42,249 bases of DNA from Rhodococcus sp. IITR03 (GTDB lineage: Bacteria; Actinomycetota; Actinomycetes; Mycobacteriales; Mycobacteriaceae): positions 1-42,249 of the forward strand of contig LATQ01000355.1 in NCBI GenBank assembly GCA_001017865.1, given 5' to 3'. The first letter of the stretch is position 1. Each line of letters begins with the position of its first letter. Of this stretch, positions 1 through 9,728 are shown piece by piece. The notes beneath the pieces were generated by a model. That model was not told where the DNA came from. It searched no databases and saw only the letters and a program-made list of their open reading frames with translations. The translations under genes and the position numbers were made by a program.

Positions 1-220
1 GCCCGAGACCCGCAGCGAGCACGGCGCCGTCCAGCCGGCCCTCGGCGGCCTCGAGCACCTTCTCGACGGCGCCCTTCCTGCCCTGCGGTGTCGACAGGTC
101 CGCGACAACCTCCGCCTCTCCGATATCGACACCGATGACGGTGTGCCCGGCGGCGCGAAGTTGTTCTGCGACGGCGCGCCCCATGCCCGATGCAGATCCT
201 GTCACCACATAGACGCCCAC
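1..220 (-). CDS. Short-chain dehydrogenase/reductase, N-terminal part (runs off the left edge)
   Basis: The 73 visible codons begin with GTG at 220, preceded by AAGGAG five bases upstream. They open with a Rossmann strand and the dinucleotide-binding motif VTGSASGMGRAVAEQL, followed by a second strand ending in VDIGEAEVVADLS. This is the cofactor-binding start of a classical SDR; the short N-terminus and the acidic residues after the second strand suggest NAD(H) preference, as in 3alpha-hydroxysteroid dehydrogenases. The catalytic Tyr-x3-Lys lies outside the window. It is divergent from the TetR gene starting at 300, so the two may share a regulatory region of about 80 bases. Family assignment is firm; the steroid substrate is inferred from context only. 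Confidence 0.8.
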   Translation of the reverse strand, partial: MGVYVVTGSASGMGRAVAEQLRAAGHTVIGVDIGEAEVVADLSTPQGRKGAVEKVLEAAEGRLDGAVLAAGLG

Positions 221-299
221 GTCGTCTCCTTCGTTCTCACGCACCGTTTCTCGGTGAAAGATATTTGACAGAGTAGGACAAAAATGGTGTTCTCGGAAT

Positions 300-942
300 G
301 TGCGTCAGGAATCCTCCGATCCGCCGAAAGCATCCACCGAATCGGCGGGTGGACGCAGGCGTGGCCGACCATCGGTCATCGATACCGAAGCGATCGCCGA
401 GGCTGCTTTCCGCCTCTGGTCCCGACAGGATATGCCGACACCAGCTGGAACGACCTCGCCGAAGCGACCGGGATCAGTGCCCGCACCCTCATCAGGCACT
501 TCTCCGTCAAGTCCGCGATCGCCTGGATCGGTGTGGCTCCCGCGACCGAACGGCTGCGCGCATCTCTCTCCGTCGCACCCGAGACCGCTCCACTGACCGA
601 TGCCGTACGCACGGCGATCGTCGAATCGATCTCGCACCGTCCGCACATCCAGCGCGTCGGACGCGATTGGCTCCGCCTCATCGCGGGCACACCCGAACTC
701 GCCGCGATGTCGTCGGAGGCGTACCGGCCGTGGATCACCGAACTGGCCGATTACATCGGCCGACGCGTCCCCGAAGTCCCGGCAGCGATCGCGCGCGCGT
801 TGGCGACCGCATACCAGCCGCGGCGTTCGCGGCGTTGACGGAGTGGGCGGAAGAGGGTGCCCACGGGGATCCTGCCGACGCCGTCGACGCGATGCTGCGC
901 TGGATGGACATCGTCCCCCGCTCCTCTGCACGTCCCGCCTGA
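300..942 (+). CDS. TetR-family transcriptional regulator (two frame breaks)
   Basis: The reconstructed protein is about 214 residues. It starts at GTG 300, the only start that gives the RGRPSVIDTEAIAEAAFRLW opening typical of TetR proteins. After a frame break near 428 it continues GYADTSWNDLAEATGISART into the recognition helix TLIRHFSVKSAIAW, which is a normal TetR helix-turn-helix (residues about 25-70). A second break near 812 leads to the C-terminal helices ending at 942. One missing base at each break restores a standard family length. No strong ribosome binding site precedes the GTG. It is divergent from the SDR at 1-220 and likely controls that gene or itself. The ligand cannot be read from the C-terminal domain; a steroid or CoA thioester is a guess from the neighbourhood. 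Confidence 0.75.
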
Positions 943-996
943 ATCAGCACTCTCCGCCTGGAATTCCTCTCACAGCCCGAGAATACGGAGATCACC

Positions 997-2203
997 ATGA
1001 CGACAGTCGACCCCGAATCTGCTACCGCGCCCACGGTCGATCCGCTGGCGCTGCGCGCCTCGGACCGATCACCCTGCGCAACAGAATCATCAAGTCCGCA
1101 ACATTCGAGGGCGCCAGCCCGAACGCCCTGGTCAGCGACCGCCTCGTCGACTTCCATGTCAGGTCGGTGAAGGAGGCGTCGGGATGACCACCGTTGCCTA
1201 CCTGGCGGTGGCACCCGAAGGGCGCACCGAGAAGGATCAGATCTACTGGCGCCCGGAGGCCCTCGACGGTCTCCGACGGCTCACCGATGCCGTGCACGCC
1301 ACCGGTGCGAAGGTGTCCGCCCAGATCGGCCATGCCGGCCCCGTGGCCAACTCGCGATCGAACGGTCTCCCCTCGCTGGCGCCCTCCGCGCGCCCGAATC
1401 CCCTGTCGATGAGCATCGACCGGAAGGCGAGCGAGGACGACATCCGACGGATCATCGCCGCGCACGGTGAAGCGACACGATACGCCCGGGAAGTCGGATT
1501 CGACGCGGTCGAGGTCCATCTCGGACACAACTACCTCGCCAGTTCGTTCCTGAGCCCGAAGGTGAACCGCCGCAAGGACCGTTGGGGCGGCTCCCTGACG
1601 AACCGTGCCGAGTTCGCCCGCCGTATCGTCGCCGCCGTTGCGGAGGCGGCGGACGGTGAGATCGCCGTGCTGGCCAAGATGAACATGGCCGACGGGGTGC
1701 CTGGCGGACTCTGGCTCGACGAATCCCTGCCGTTCGCGAAGATGCTCGAATCCGACGGTCACCTCGACGCACTCGAACTCACCGGCGGTTCGTCGCTGCT
1801 CAACCCCATGTATCTGTTCCGCGGAGACGTACCGCTGCGGGAGATGGCCGAGACACAGATTCCGATCCTGCAACTCGGGATGAAGATGTTCGGCAACTTC
1901 GTCTTCCAGCATTATTCGTACGAGCCGCTGTACTTCCTCGAGTACGCCCGTCAGTTCCGCGACGAACTCGACCTGCCGCTCGTGCTGCTCGGCGGCATCA
2001 CCGATCTCGACGGAATGCAGGTCGCGATGCGCGAGGGTTTCGAGTTCGTCGCGATGGCCCGGGCACTGCTGCGCGAACCGGACCTGATCGCGCAGATCCA
2101 GCGGGACAGGGACACCCGGTCGCTGTGCATCCACTGCAATCGATGCGCGGCCAGCATCTTCACGGGAACGCGGTGCCCGCTGGTCGTCGAATCCCTCTCC
2201 TGA
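997..2203 (+). CDS. Old-yellow-enzyme family flavin oxidoreductase with a 4Fe-4S cysteine motif (two frame breaks)
   Basis: The reconstructed protein has about 402 residues: an N-terminal strand LGPITLRNRIIKSATFEG, the family motifs GHAGPVANSR and VEVHLGHNYLASSFLSP, and an FMN phosphate-binding end LVLLGGITD...FVAMARALLREPDL. Near the C-terminus is CIHCNRC followed by eleven residues and another Cys, the 4Fe-4S pattern of 2,4-dienoyl-CoA reductase and trimethylamine dehydrogenase. The protein stops soon after this cluster, so it lacks the FAD/NAD domains of full-length 2,4-dienoyl-CoA reductase. Frame breaks lie near 1054 and 1180; restoring a G at the second gives GVGMTTVAYLAVAPEG. It probably reduces an activated C=C bond such as a ketosteroid enone or enoyl-CoA. 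The substrate is inferred. A strong hairpin follows the gene. Confidence 0.85.
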
Positions 2204-2211
2204 CAGCAGCA

Positions 2212-2248
2212 GACGGGCCCCGCAGCACGGTTCTGCTGCGGGCCCGTC
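2212..2248. terminator. Hairpin terminator between convergent genes
   Basis: A left arm of GACGGGCCCCGCAGCA (2212-2227) and a right arm of TGCTGCGGGCCCGTC (2234-2248) pair across a six-base loop, with one bulged C. It sits between the ends of the flavin oxidoreductase (2203, plus strand) and the CxxC protein (2256, minus strand), so it can serve both directions. Confidence 0.85.
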
Positions 2249-2255
2249 GTCGCTC

Positions 2256-2516
2256 TCAGTGCAATCGGGGCAGCTTCTGCCCGACAGGCAGTTCGATGCG
2301 CGATTCGGTCAGCACGCGCTGCGCGACCGCACGGTCGATGCTGTCGCGCAGCGCGCTGCACTCCCGGCCGTGATCACCGGGAGCCGAACCGCTCCGCGAG
2401 ATGAGCGGGCACTCCGACGTATCGGATTCCCACTGGATCGAGGTGTGGGCAGGGCTGAACTTCTCGACGAGCACACCGACTCCGCACTTCTCGCACGACA
2501 GTGCCTGCATCGTCAT
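2256..2516 (-). CDS. Small CxxC protein, possible metal- or cluster-binding partner of the monooxygenases
   Basis: An intact 86-residue protein. Its ATG at 2516 overlaps the stop of the upstream BVMO by ATGA, so translation is probably coupled. It starts MTMQALSCEKCGVGVLVEKF and contains Cys8 and Cys11 in a CxxC knuckle, a further Cys in TSECPLISRSG and another in GRECSALRDSIDRAV. Four cysteines in two groups suggest a zinc ribbon or a small iron-sulfur site. The C-terminal third is rich in charged helix formers. I do not recognise the family. Its place as last gene of the kshA-BVMO operon suggests a dedicated accessory role, such as electron transfer or assembly. That role is inference. Confidence 0.7.
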   Translation of the reverse strand: MTMQALSCEKCGVGVLVEKFSPAHTSIQWESDTSECPLISRSGSAPGDHGRECSALRDSIDRAVAQRVLTESRIELPVGQKLPRLH

Positions 2517-4505
2517 GCCGAAGTTCCCTTTCCGCCCACGCGCGCGGGGTCGATGAACTCGAAGTGGTCGGGATGCGGTTCGCGGAGCAGGGTCCAGTAG
2601 TCGACGAGCCGCCACGGGCACGGTACGACGGCGCGTCCTTCGCTGTTCCGGTAGTAGCCGTTGGTCTCGGCACCGGGATGCACCCACACGGTCTTGTCCA
2701 GCGCCTCGTCCACCCTGCGGTTGTACTCGTCGAGCACATCCTGCCGCACATCCATCGCGTCGTGCCCGTTCTCCACGAGGTACTGCAGACACTCGACGAT
2801 GTAGTGGACGTGCTCCTCGCTGAGGATGTTGTGGCCGGCACCGTGGTTGGGCGCGGAGTTCGGACCCGCGGTGACGAAGAGGTTCGGGAAACCGGACACC
2901 TGGATGCCAGATACGCCCGCGGGTCGTCACCGCCCTTCCACTGCTCGGCGAGGGTGCGTCCTCCTGTCCCCACGATGTCGATCGAAGTCGTGAACTCCAG
3001 CTTGAAACCCGTTGCGAGAACGATGACGTCGGCGGGTACGAACTCGCCCTCGGTCGTGACCACGCCTTCCGGTGTCACCTCCCGGAACGACGCGCGGTGC
3101 AAGGTCACGTGATCACGGGTGAGCGCCGCGTAGAAGCCGGATCCTTGACGATCCGCTTGCTGTAGGGACGGAAGTCGGGTGTCAGTTTCTCGACGAGATC
3201 CGGACGGTCGGGGAAGTTGGCGTGCAGGTGTTCAGTGCCGTCTGCAGCACCATCTCGTTCGCCGGTGAGGCCGAGAAGTGCGTCTTCGCCCATTCGGGTC
3301 GATGCGCGGCATCACGTAGAGGTTGTCCGATGCGAACCAGTAGGAGCGCAACCGGAACCACTCGTGGTACCGAGGAAGATGCGCCAACGCCCACTTCTCG
3401 CCGTCCGGAACCTCGTTCACGACGGCCTTCTCCGGGACGATCCAGTGCGGCGACCTCACCACGACGTCGAGCGATTCGACTCGGTCGACGATGCTCGCGA
3501 CCACCTGGACGGACGTGCATCCGGTGCCCAGAACGACGACGCGCTTGCCGGTGAGGTCGAGGTTCTCGTCCCACTCGGCGGTGTGCACGACGGTGCCGCG
3601 GAAGGTGTCCATACCGTCGACGTCCGGGATGTTCGGTGAGTTGAGCATCCCGAGCGCTGTCACGACGGCTTGGCGCGGTGCACCTCGCGGGTTCCGTCGA
3701 CGGATTCGACGGTCACCTCCCATACGTGCTGATCGTCGAGCCACCGCGCGGACTGCACCCGCGTACGGAAGGAGATGTTCTCCGCAATTCCGTAGGTGTC
3801 GACGACCCCCTTCAGGTACTTCTGGTATTCGGTACCCGTCGGGTAGTACTTGGACCACCCGGGGTTCAGCTCGAACGAATACGAGTAGTAGTGGCTGGGT
3901 GTATCGACGGCGGCGCCGGGATAGGTGTTGCGCGACCAGGTTCCGCCGATCTCGTCACGGGCTTCGAACACACGGTAGGTGAAGCCGGCCTCACCGAGCT
4001 TGATCGCGGCATTGATGCCGACGATGCCGGCACCGATCACGATCACGGAGAATTCCGGCGCCGGTTTCCGTGTGACCGGGACGCAGCGTTCGGAAAGGAC
4101 GAAGCCCGCTTGTTCCCGGAGGATCGGAACGAACTCCTCGTCGACACGCTCCGAGGTCGCGACCGTCGCCATCCGGAGGAACAGCTCCGGCTCGGGTACA
4201 CCCAGCCGGTCCTCGGCATCCGGCGTGAGCAGTTCGTGGGCACGCGCCCGGATATCTGCGACCACGTCGTCCGGGTACTGCCCCGGCGGCGTCGTCGGAC
4301 GCGTCCCGGTGCGGTAGTGGTTTCCCGGCTCGCCGATCGTCAGGCGTGGCGCGAACTCGTCGAGCAGAGTGGTGTCGCCGGTGGCGTGGACCAGGGACAT
4401 GAGTAGCGGTGCCGGATCGCATACGTCGATGGCGGCATGCAGCCGGCCTTCGCGGTCCTCCACGTCCTCGGCACCCGAGCCGAGGGAGATCGTCTCGGTC
4501 ATCAT
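2513..4505 (-). CDS. Baeyer-Villiger monooxygenase, HAPMO-like with N-terminal extension (five frame breaks)
   Basis: The reconstructed protein has about 665 residues. An N-terminal extension of about 125 residues precedes the FAD-binding motif VIVIGAGIVGINAAIKLGEA, as in 4-hydroxyacetophenone monooxygenase. The BVMO fingerprint FRGTVVHTAEWD follows, then the NADPH site VVVLGTGCTSVQVV and the C-terminal substrate-domain strand VIVLATGFKLEFTTSIDIVG. Frame breaks lie near 3668, 3288, 3228, 3130 and 2908; five missing bases make the length divisible by three. The start ATG at 4505 overlaps the preceding BVMO stop (TGATG), and the stop overlaps the CxxC gene. The enzyme would insert oxygen next to a ketone using FAD, NADPH and O2. 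A steroid ketone or a ring-degradation intermediate is the likely substrate by context. Confidence 0.88.
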
Positions 4506-6159
4506 CAGCCCTTCTTCGACGCGAGTTCGGTGGGTGTCTCGATCGCCGCTCGCCGGACGATCTCGAATCCCTTGTAACCGGCTGCCGCGATCTCGGCACA
4601 GATGTTGCCGTAGTTCGCGAATCCGCCGATGTACGGCATGAACACCCGTGGTTTGCCGGGAATGTTGGCGCCCATGTACCAGGAGTTCGCCGAGGGGAAC
4701 AGGGTGCCGGCGGCTTTCTCGTTGCACTCGGCGACCCATTCCTCGACGGCCCGTTCGGTCGGTTCGATCGAGGCGGCATCGTGCTCGTCGAGATGGTCGA
4801 GGCAGTCGGAGATCCAGTCCACCTGTTGCTCCGCCATGAGCACCATGTTCGCCAGCACACTCGGGCTGCCCGCACCCACCATGAAGAACATGTTGGGGAA
4901 CCCGTGGGACGCGAGCCCCAGATAGGTTCGCGGTCCTGCGGACCACTCCTCACGGAGGGTGCGCCCGCCGCGGCCTCGGATGTCGATCCGGGCAAGCGCA
5001 CCCGTCATCGCATCGAATCCGGTCGCGAAGACGATCATGTCCAGCGCATGGTGATCCTCGCTCGTGCGCACACCGCTCTCGGTGATCTCGACGATCGGAG
5101 TGGTGCGCAGGTTCACCAACGTCACGTTGTCGCGGTTGAACGTCTCGAAGTACCCGTCGTCGGTGACGATGCGCTTCGTGCCGATGGGGTGGTCGTTCGG
5201 GATCAACTGGTTCGCGATCTCCGGGTCCTCGACCATCTCCCGGATCTTCGCCTCGACGTATTCGCGGGCCGTGTCGTTCGCCCGGCGGTCCATCATCTGA
5301 TCGGGGAACGCCTTCGCGAAGAGGTAACCTCCACGCTGCCACCACTCGTCGTACACCCTGCGACGCTCGGCCTCGTCGACCTCCATCGCGCCCTTCGGGT
5401 ACGGCGTGAACGGTGTGCCTCCGCCGCTCATCCGTGCCAGTCGCCGACGCTCCGGATACGTCGCCTTGACTTCGGCGATCTGCTCGGCGGTCAGCGGCCG
5501 GTTGCCGGCCGGGATCGAGTAGTTGGGGGTCCGCTGGAATACGAAGACGTGGTCCGCTTCCTTCGCGATCACAGGAATCGACTGGATGCCCGACGAACCC
5601 GTTCCGATCACGCCGACGCGCTTACCGGTGAATTCGACGGGCTCGTGGGGCCATTCACCGGTGTGGTAGGACTCGCCCGCGAACGTGTCGCAACCGGGAA
5701 TGTCGGGTCGGTTCGTCGCCGACAGCACCCCGGTGGCCATGATGCAGAATCGCGCCCTGACCGATCGACCGGTGTCGGTGGTGATGGTCCACAGCGCAGA
5801 CTCCTCGTCGTACACGGTCGACACCACCCGGGTGAGGAACTCGAAGGCGCTTCGCAGGTCGTGCCGGTCCGCCACGTGTTCGAGATACGCCAGGATCTCC
5901 TCCTGCGTGGCGAACCGCTCGGTCCACGTCCATTCCTGCTGCAGTTCCTCGTCGAAGGAGTACGAGTAGTCGATACTCTCGACATCGCAGCGGGCACCCG
6001 GATAGCGGTTGTGGAACCAGGTTCCTCCCACTCCTGCAGCGGATTCGAAACCGTGGACGGTCATCCCGCGCTTCCGGAGCTTGTACACGGCGTACAGCCG
6101 GATATGCCCGCGCCGATCACGACCGCGTCCACGTCACTCGAGGTGGTCACGGGAATCAT
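4505..6159 (-). CDS. Baeyer-Villiger monooxygenase, steroid/cyclic-ketone type (one frame break)
   Basis: The reconstructed protein has about 551 residues, the usual length for phenylacetone, cyclopentadecanone and steroid monooxygenases. It has the N-terminal AVVIGAGISG motif (interrupted near 6102, where one missing C restores GLYAVYKLRKRG), GVGGTWFHNRYPGARCD for FAD, the BVMO fingerprint FAGESYHTGEWP, the NADPH motif VGVIGTGSSGIQSIPV and the late ATGFDAMTGAL. The ATG at 6159 overlaps the end of the extradiol dioxygenase by ATGA. The product would be an ester or lactone, which the esterases at 34-36 kb or the SMP-30 protein could hydrolyse. A 17- or 20-ketosteroid is a reasonable candidate substrate, but sequence alone does not decide it. 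Confidence 0.92.
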
Positions 6160-7064
6160 TCGGTCGCCTCCTGCAATTGCTTGGCCCACAGCCATTCGTG
6201 ACCCCAGTAGCTGTCGGCGGTGATCTCCTCGGCCGTGTAATAGGTCTCGTCGACGAGCATGCCCTCGGTGCCGTATTCGATGTCCCATCCGCCGGGGACC
6301 TGGACGTAGAAGGACACCATCTTGTCGTTGGTGTGGCGACCCAGCGTGGACGATACCGGGAAGTCCCGGGCGGTCACCTGATCGAGGCACGGCCGACTGC
6401 ATCGAGCGAATCGACCTCCACCATCACGTGGACGAGGCCCGGGTCCCGATCCTCGGGGCTGGGCATGAGGGCCAGACTGTGATGGCGCTGGTTGACACCG
6501 AGGAACCGGATCCGCATCGGGTCCATACCGGGAGGAGTCGGCAACCGGAACGCCCCTCGCGGAAGAAATTCGAGCACGTCCACGTAGAAATGGAACGATT
6601 CGTCGAAGGCGGTGGTGGGCATGACGACGTGCCCGAGGCCCTGTGTCCCGTCACGAACTTCTGTCCGTAGCGTGTGACGACGGGACTGTGGTCGAGAGCC
6701 GGCCCGAAGAAGAACTCGAGCGGGGTGCCACCCGGATCCTTCATGATCAGCCACCTTCGACGCGCCGCCGCTCGCACATCTCGAAAGGCATGGCCTCGAA
6801 TTCGTATCCCGCGGTGGTCAGTCGGTCCGCGAGAGCCCGGAGGGCGGTACCGTCCCTGACTTCCCAGCCGACCGCGGTCACGCGGTCGGTGTCGCCCGGT
6901 TCGACGGTGATCCGAGCCGGACGTTCGTCCATGCGGAAGTGCAGTGCGTCGTCCTCCGGACCGGTGCCCGGCGCGAAGCCGAGCACATCGAACCCGAGCT
7001 CGCGCCAACGCGCCATGTCGGTGGCCTGGACGCGAACGTAGCCGAGGCTCTTGATCTCAGTCAC
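6156..7064 (-). CDS. Type I extradiol dioxygenase, HsaC/BphC family (three frame breaks)
   Basis: The reconstructed protein has about 303 residues with two VOC modules. The start SLGYVRVQATDMARWRELG is typical of HsaC and BphC. The metal ligands are all visible: His in GLGHVVM, His in GLVHVMVEV and Glu in VQVPGGWDIEYG. The conserved active-site His in QRHHSLALM and in STLGRHTNDK, and the Tyr of SFYV, are also present. Frame breaks lie near 6745, 6660 and 6383, each restored by one base. The GTG at 7064 follows AAAGGA. The family cleaves catechols meta to the hydroxyls; HsaC does so on 3,4-DHSA from steroid rings A/B. The gene lies 28 bases after the HsaA-like gene, fitting consecutive steps. 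Confidence 0.9.
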
Positions 7065-7092
7065 AGAATTCCTTTCGAGTGCGCAAGGGGTG

Positions 7093-8274
7093 TCAGATCA
7101 TCACGCGGAGGGGTCCGTCCGGAACGTCGATTCCGAGGGAGGCCATGGCCGACGCGTGATAGGTGGTGCTGGTGACGTGGATGGCGTGGTGCAGGCCGGC
7201 GTGCGCATCCCGCCAGAAGCGCTGCAAGGGGTTGTCGACGCGGAGGGCGTTTCCGCCGCACCGGTCGAAGACTTCGTCCGCGGCGCGGACGGCACGCCAT
7301 GCCGAGCGCACCTGGTTGCGGCGCGACGTCGCCCGGGTCTCGAAGTCGACCTCCTTGCCGGCATCGACGAGATCCCAGATCCGTCGACGTTCGCCAGGAG
7401 TTGCTGCCGGGCCGCGTCGATCTCGGCAGCGGCCTCGCCGAGGGCGTGCAGGACGTACGGATCGTCTTGATGGCAGTCCCTGCCGCACCCACGCGCCCGC
7501 GCTGATAGTCGACACCCGCCGCGAGTACGCCCTCGCAGATCCCGATGGTGGCGGAGGTGATACCGAGCGGGAACATCGTCGACCACGGCATCCGGTAGAG
7601 GGTCTCGGTGACGCCGTACTCCTTGGCCGCGGTCCCGTCGATCACCGCTCCGCCGTTCATCACCCGGTACTCGGGAATGAACGCGTCCTTGACGACGATA
7701 TCCTTGCTGCCGGTACCCCGCAGACCGACGACATCCCAGGAATCGTCGATGATCTCGTAGTCGGAACGCGGAAGGATCACGTGCAGGCCGACGGGGGGCA
7801 TGACCGGTGCGCCGTCCTCACCACCCACCAACGCGCCGAGGAAGATCCACTCGCAGTGGTCGGTTCCCGACGAGAACTGCCACCGCCCGTTCAACCTGTA
7901 CCCGCCGTCGACGGGAACCGCGACGCCCCCGGGCATGTACGGGGATGCCTGCCAGGTATCGGAATTCGTGCCCAGCACTTCGTCCTGCACCTTGGGTCGG
8001 CGAAAGCGAGCTGCCACGGATGGACGCCGACGATCCCGCCGACCCATCCCGCGGAACCGTAGATGCTCGCCGTCTTCATCACCGTCTCGGCGAACTCCCG
8101 AGGATGTGCTTCGTACCCGTTGTACTTCTTCCGCTGCAGCAACCGGATGATCCCGGACTGCCGGAGGCCGGCGGCCATGTCGTCCGTCAGCCGACCGAGC
8201 CGGTCGGAGTCGTCGGCCCCCGCTCGGATCTCGTCGGCCATCGCGACGATGTTGTCGAGCACTTCGTAACTCAT
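7093..8274 (-). CDS. Flavin-dependent hydroxylase, HsaA-like oxygenase component (three frame breaks)
   Basis: The reconstructed protein has about 394 residues, the size of HsaA. It has the acyl-CoA-dehydrogenase fold used by group D flavin monooxygenases: YGSAGWVGGIVGVHPWQLAF, the flavin segment GRWQFSSGTDHCEWIFLGA, DVVGLRGTGSKDIVVKDAF and the late LQRFWRDAHAGLHHA. HsaA hydroxylates 3-HSA to the catechol using reduced FMN from a separate reductase, and I see the same signature segments here. Frame breaks are near 7990, 7465 and 7380. The ATG at 8274 follows an AGGAG about nine bases upstream. No reductase is adjacent; an HsaB-like reductase lies at 39269. Close paralogues act on other phenols, so the exact substrate is inferred from kshA and the extradiol gene. 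Confidence 0.85.
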
Positions 8275-8314
8275 GGTTTCTCCAGGAGGTATGTGATGAT
8301 GCGGAATTGCGGGG

Positions 8315-9512
8315 TCAGGATCCCGATTCGGCGGAGGCTGCCTCACGAGCCCGGGTGAGGTTCGGGGCGAAGGCACTACGTCCGGCAGCGACGTTCTCGT
8401 CGACTTCGGCCTGCCAGCTCGTCAGGCGCGCGTGGTGTCGATCTCGTACTCGAACCGGTTGACCATCTCGGGTCGGATGTCCTCGACGTCGACGTAGAAC
8501 TGTTCGTACCACCGCCGCAGTTGGTAGACGGGACCGTCCTCCTCGCACAGCAGGGGGTTGTCGATCCGCGACTTGTTCTTCCAGATCTCGACGTCCTGCT
8601 CGAATCCGATCGCGACGCCCTGGGCGACGGCCTGGGCGATCTGTTCCGCCTGCTCCGGGGGCACTCCCTCGGGCCTTTCCACCATCACGCCGTACTGCAG
8701 GCGGAAGGAGGTCGGAGAGATGGGGTAGTGGCAGTTGATCAGGTAGATGTTCGGCGGCGACTCGGGATCACGGCCGGCGCTCCACAGCTTGTCGATCATG
8801 TACGAGGGACCGTAATACGTGGCATCGGATCTGCTCTCGGCACTGTAATTGGTGGTCTGGCTGACGCCTACGGCATCCGCCCGGGGCAGGGACACATGAC
8901 CTGGGTGGCGGTATGACCTTCGAACACGTTTCGGAAGTAGGTCGGCATTCCGTAGTGGACGTAGAAGAAGTGCGCCATGTCGACGACGTTGTCCACGATC
9001 TCGCGACAGTGGGATCCGGTCACCTCGATCGAGTTCCACACCCAGTCGGTCCACCCGGGATCGCCGTAGGTGGGAACCTCCGGAACGGCGAGCTCCGCCG
9101 GCGGCTTGCTGCCCTGCGGGTCGTGCCAGACGAAGAGCTGACCGCTCACCTCCGCCACCGGCCACGTCCGCGTGCGGGCGAGCGGTGGAACACGACGCGC
9201 ATAGGGGATCTCGGCGCACTTCCCGTCACCGCGCCAGCGCCAGTCGTGGAACGGACAGGCGATGGTGTTGCCCTTCACGGATCCCTGCGCCAGATTTCCA
9301 CCCATGTGCCTGCAGTAGGCGTCCAGAACGTTGAGCTTTCCGTCCTCACCGGCGAACACCACGAGCGAGGTCCCGAACGCGTCGACCTGATGGGGCTTGC
9401 CGTCCGCGAAATCGCGTACGAGCCCCAAGCAGTGCCATCCTCGCGCGTAGCGCTCCGGCGGCGTGCCTACATCGATGGTTCGGACCTGATCTTCGGTGTC
9501 TGTGGAACCCAC
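8315..9512 (-). CDS. kshA: 3-ketosteroid 9alpha-hydroxylase, Rieske oxygenase component (two frame breaks)
   Basis: The reconstructed protein has about 399 residues, close to known KshA. It starts at GTG 9512 with AGGAGG four bases upstream. The Rieske motif is C67-R-H69...C86-P-F-H89 (CRHMGGNLAQG, then ACPFHDWRW). The mononuclear iron site is DNVVDMAHFFYVHYG, with D178, H181 and H186. Later KshA-like segments include QDVEIWKNKSRIDNPLL and YQLRRWYEQFYVDVEDI. Breaks lie near 8895 and 8432. KshA hydroxylates C9 of androstadienedione-type steroids, and with delta1-dehydrogenation this opens ring B. It needs the reductase KshB, which is not seen here. It is the first gene of the operon and faces the IclR gene, with a palindrome of the shared motif in between. 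Confidence 0.93.
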
Positions 9513-9598
9513 GATGCCTCCTGATCGACTGATCGCGACGACTCGCCCGTCGCACCAGGGACCAGGATCGAGAACCCGGACGTCGATGTGATGTCCGT

Positions 9599-9615
9599 CT
9601 CCCGAAGAGCGGGAG
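9599..9615. promoter_or_regulatory. Operator-like palindrome, motif copy 1 (kshA/IclR divergent region)
   Basis: The sequence CTCCCGAAGAGCGGGAG has fully complementary six-base arms and a five-base spacer. It lies 87 bases upstream of kshA and 114 bases upstream of the IclR gene. It shares 15 consecutive bases (CCGAAGAGCGGGAGG) with the copy at 29691. Confidence 0.7.
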
Positions 9616-9728
9616 GCAGTTTCGGTCACAGGGATCCACCTGGCACGGTCGGTTCCATGGTTGCCGTACGTGGCGCTTCGCGGATATGGTGACGCCCATC
9701 ACACCTGGGGGGTGTTCAGGAGGAGAAT

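Noticed and set aside
265..281. TTGACAGAGTAGGACAA upstream of the TetR gene as an operator
   Set aside because: Only the outer TTG-x-C and G-x-CAA are symmetric and the inner part does not match. It may be a promoter -35 element, but no good -10 follows, so I do not call it.
4409..6223. A long plus-strand open frame of about 600 codons opposite the two BVMO genes
   Set aside because: Its product is rich in Arg, His, Gly and Val with no recognisable domain; the minus strand holds conserved BVMO motifs. This is a GC-driven shadow frame.
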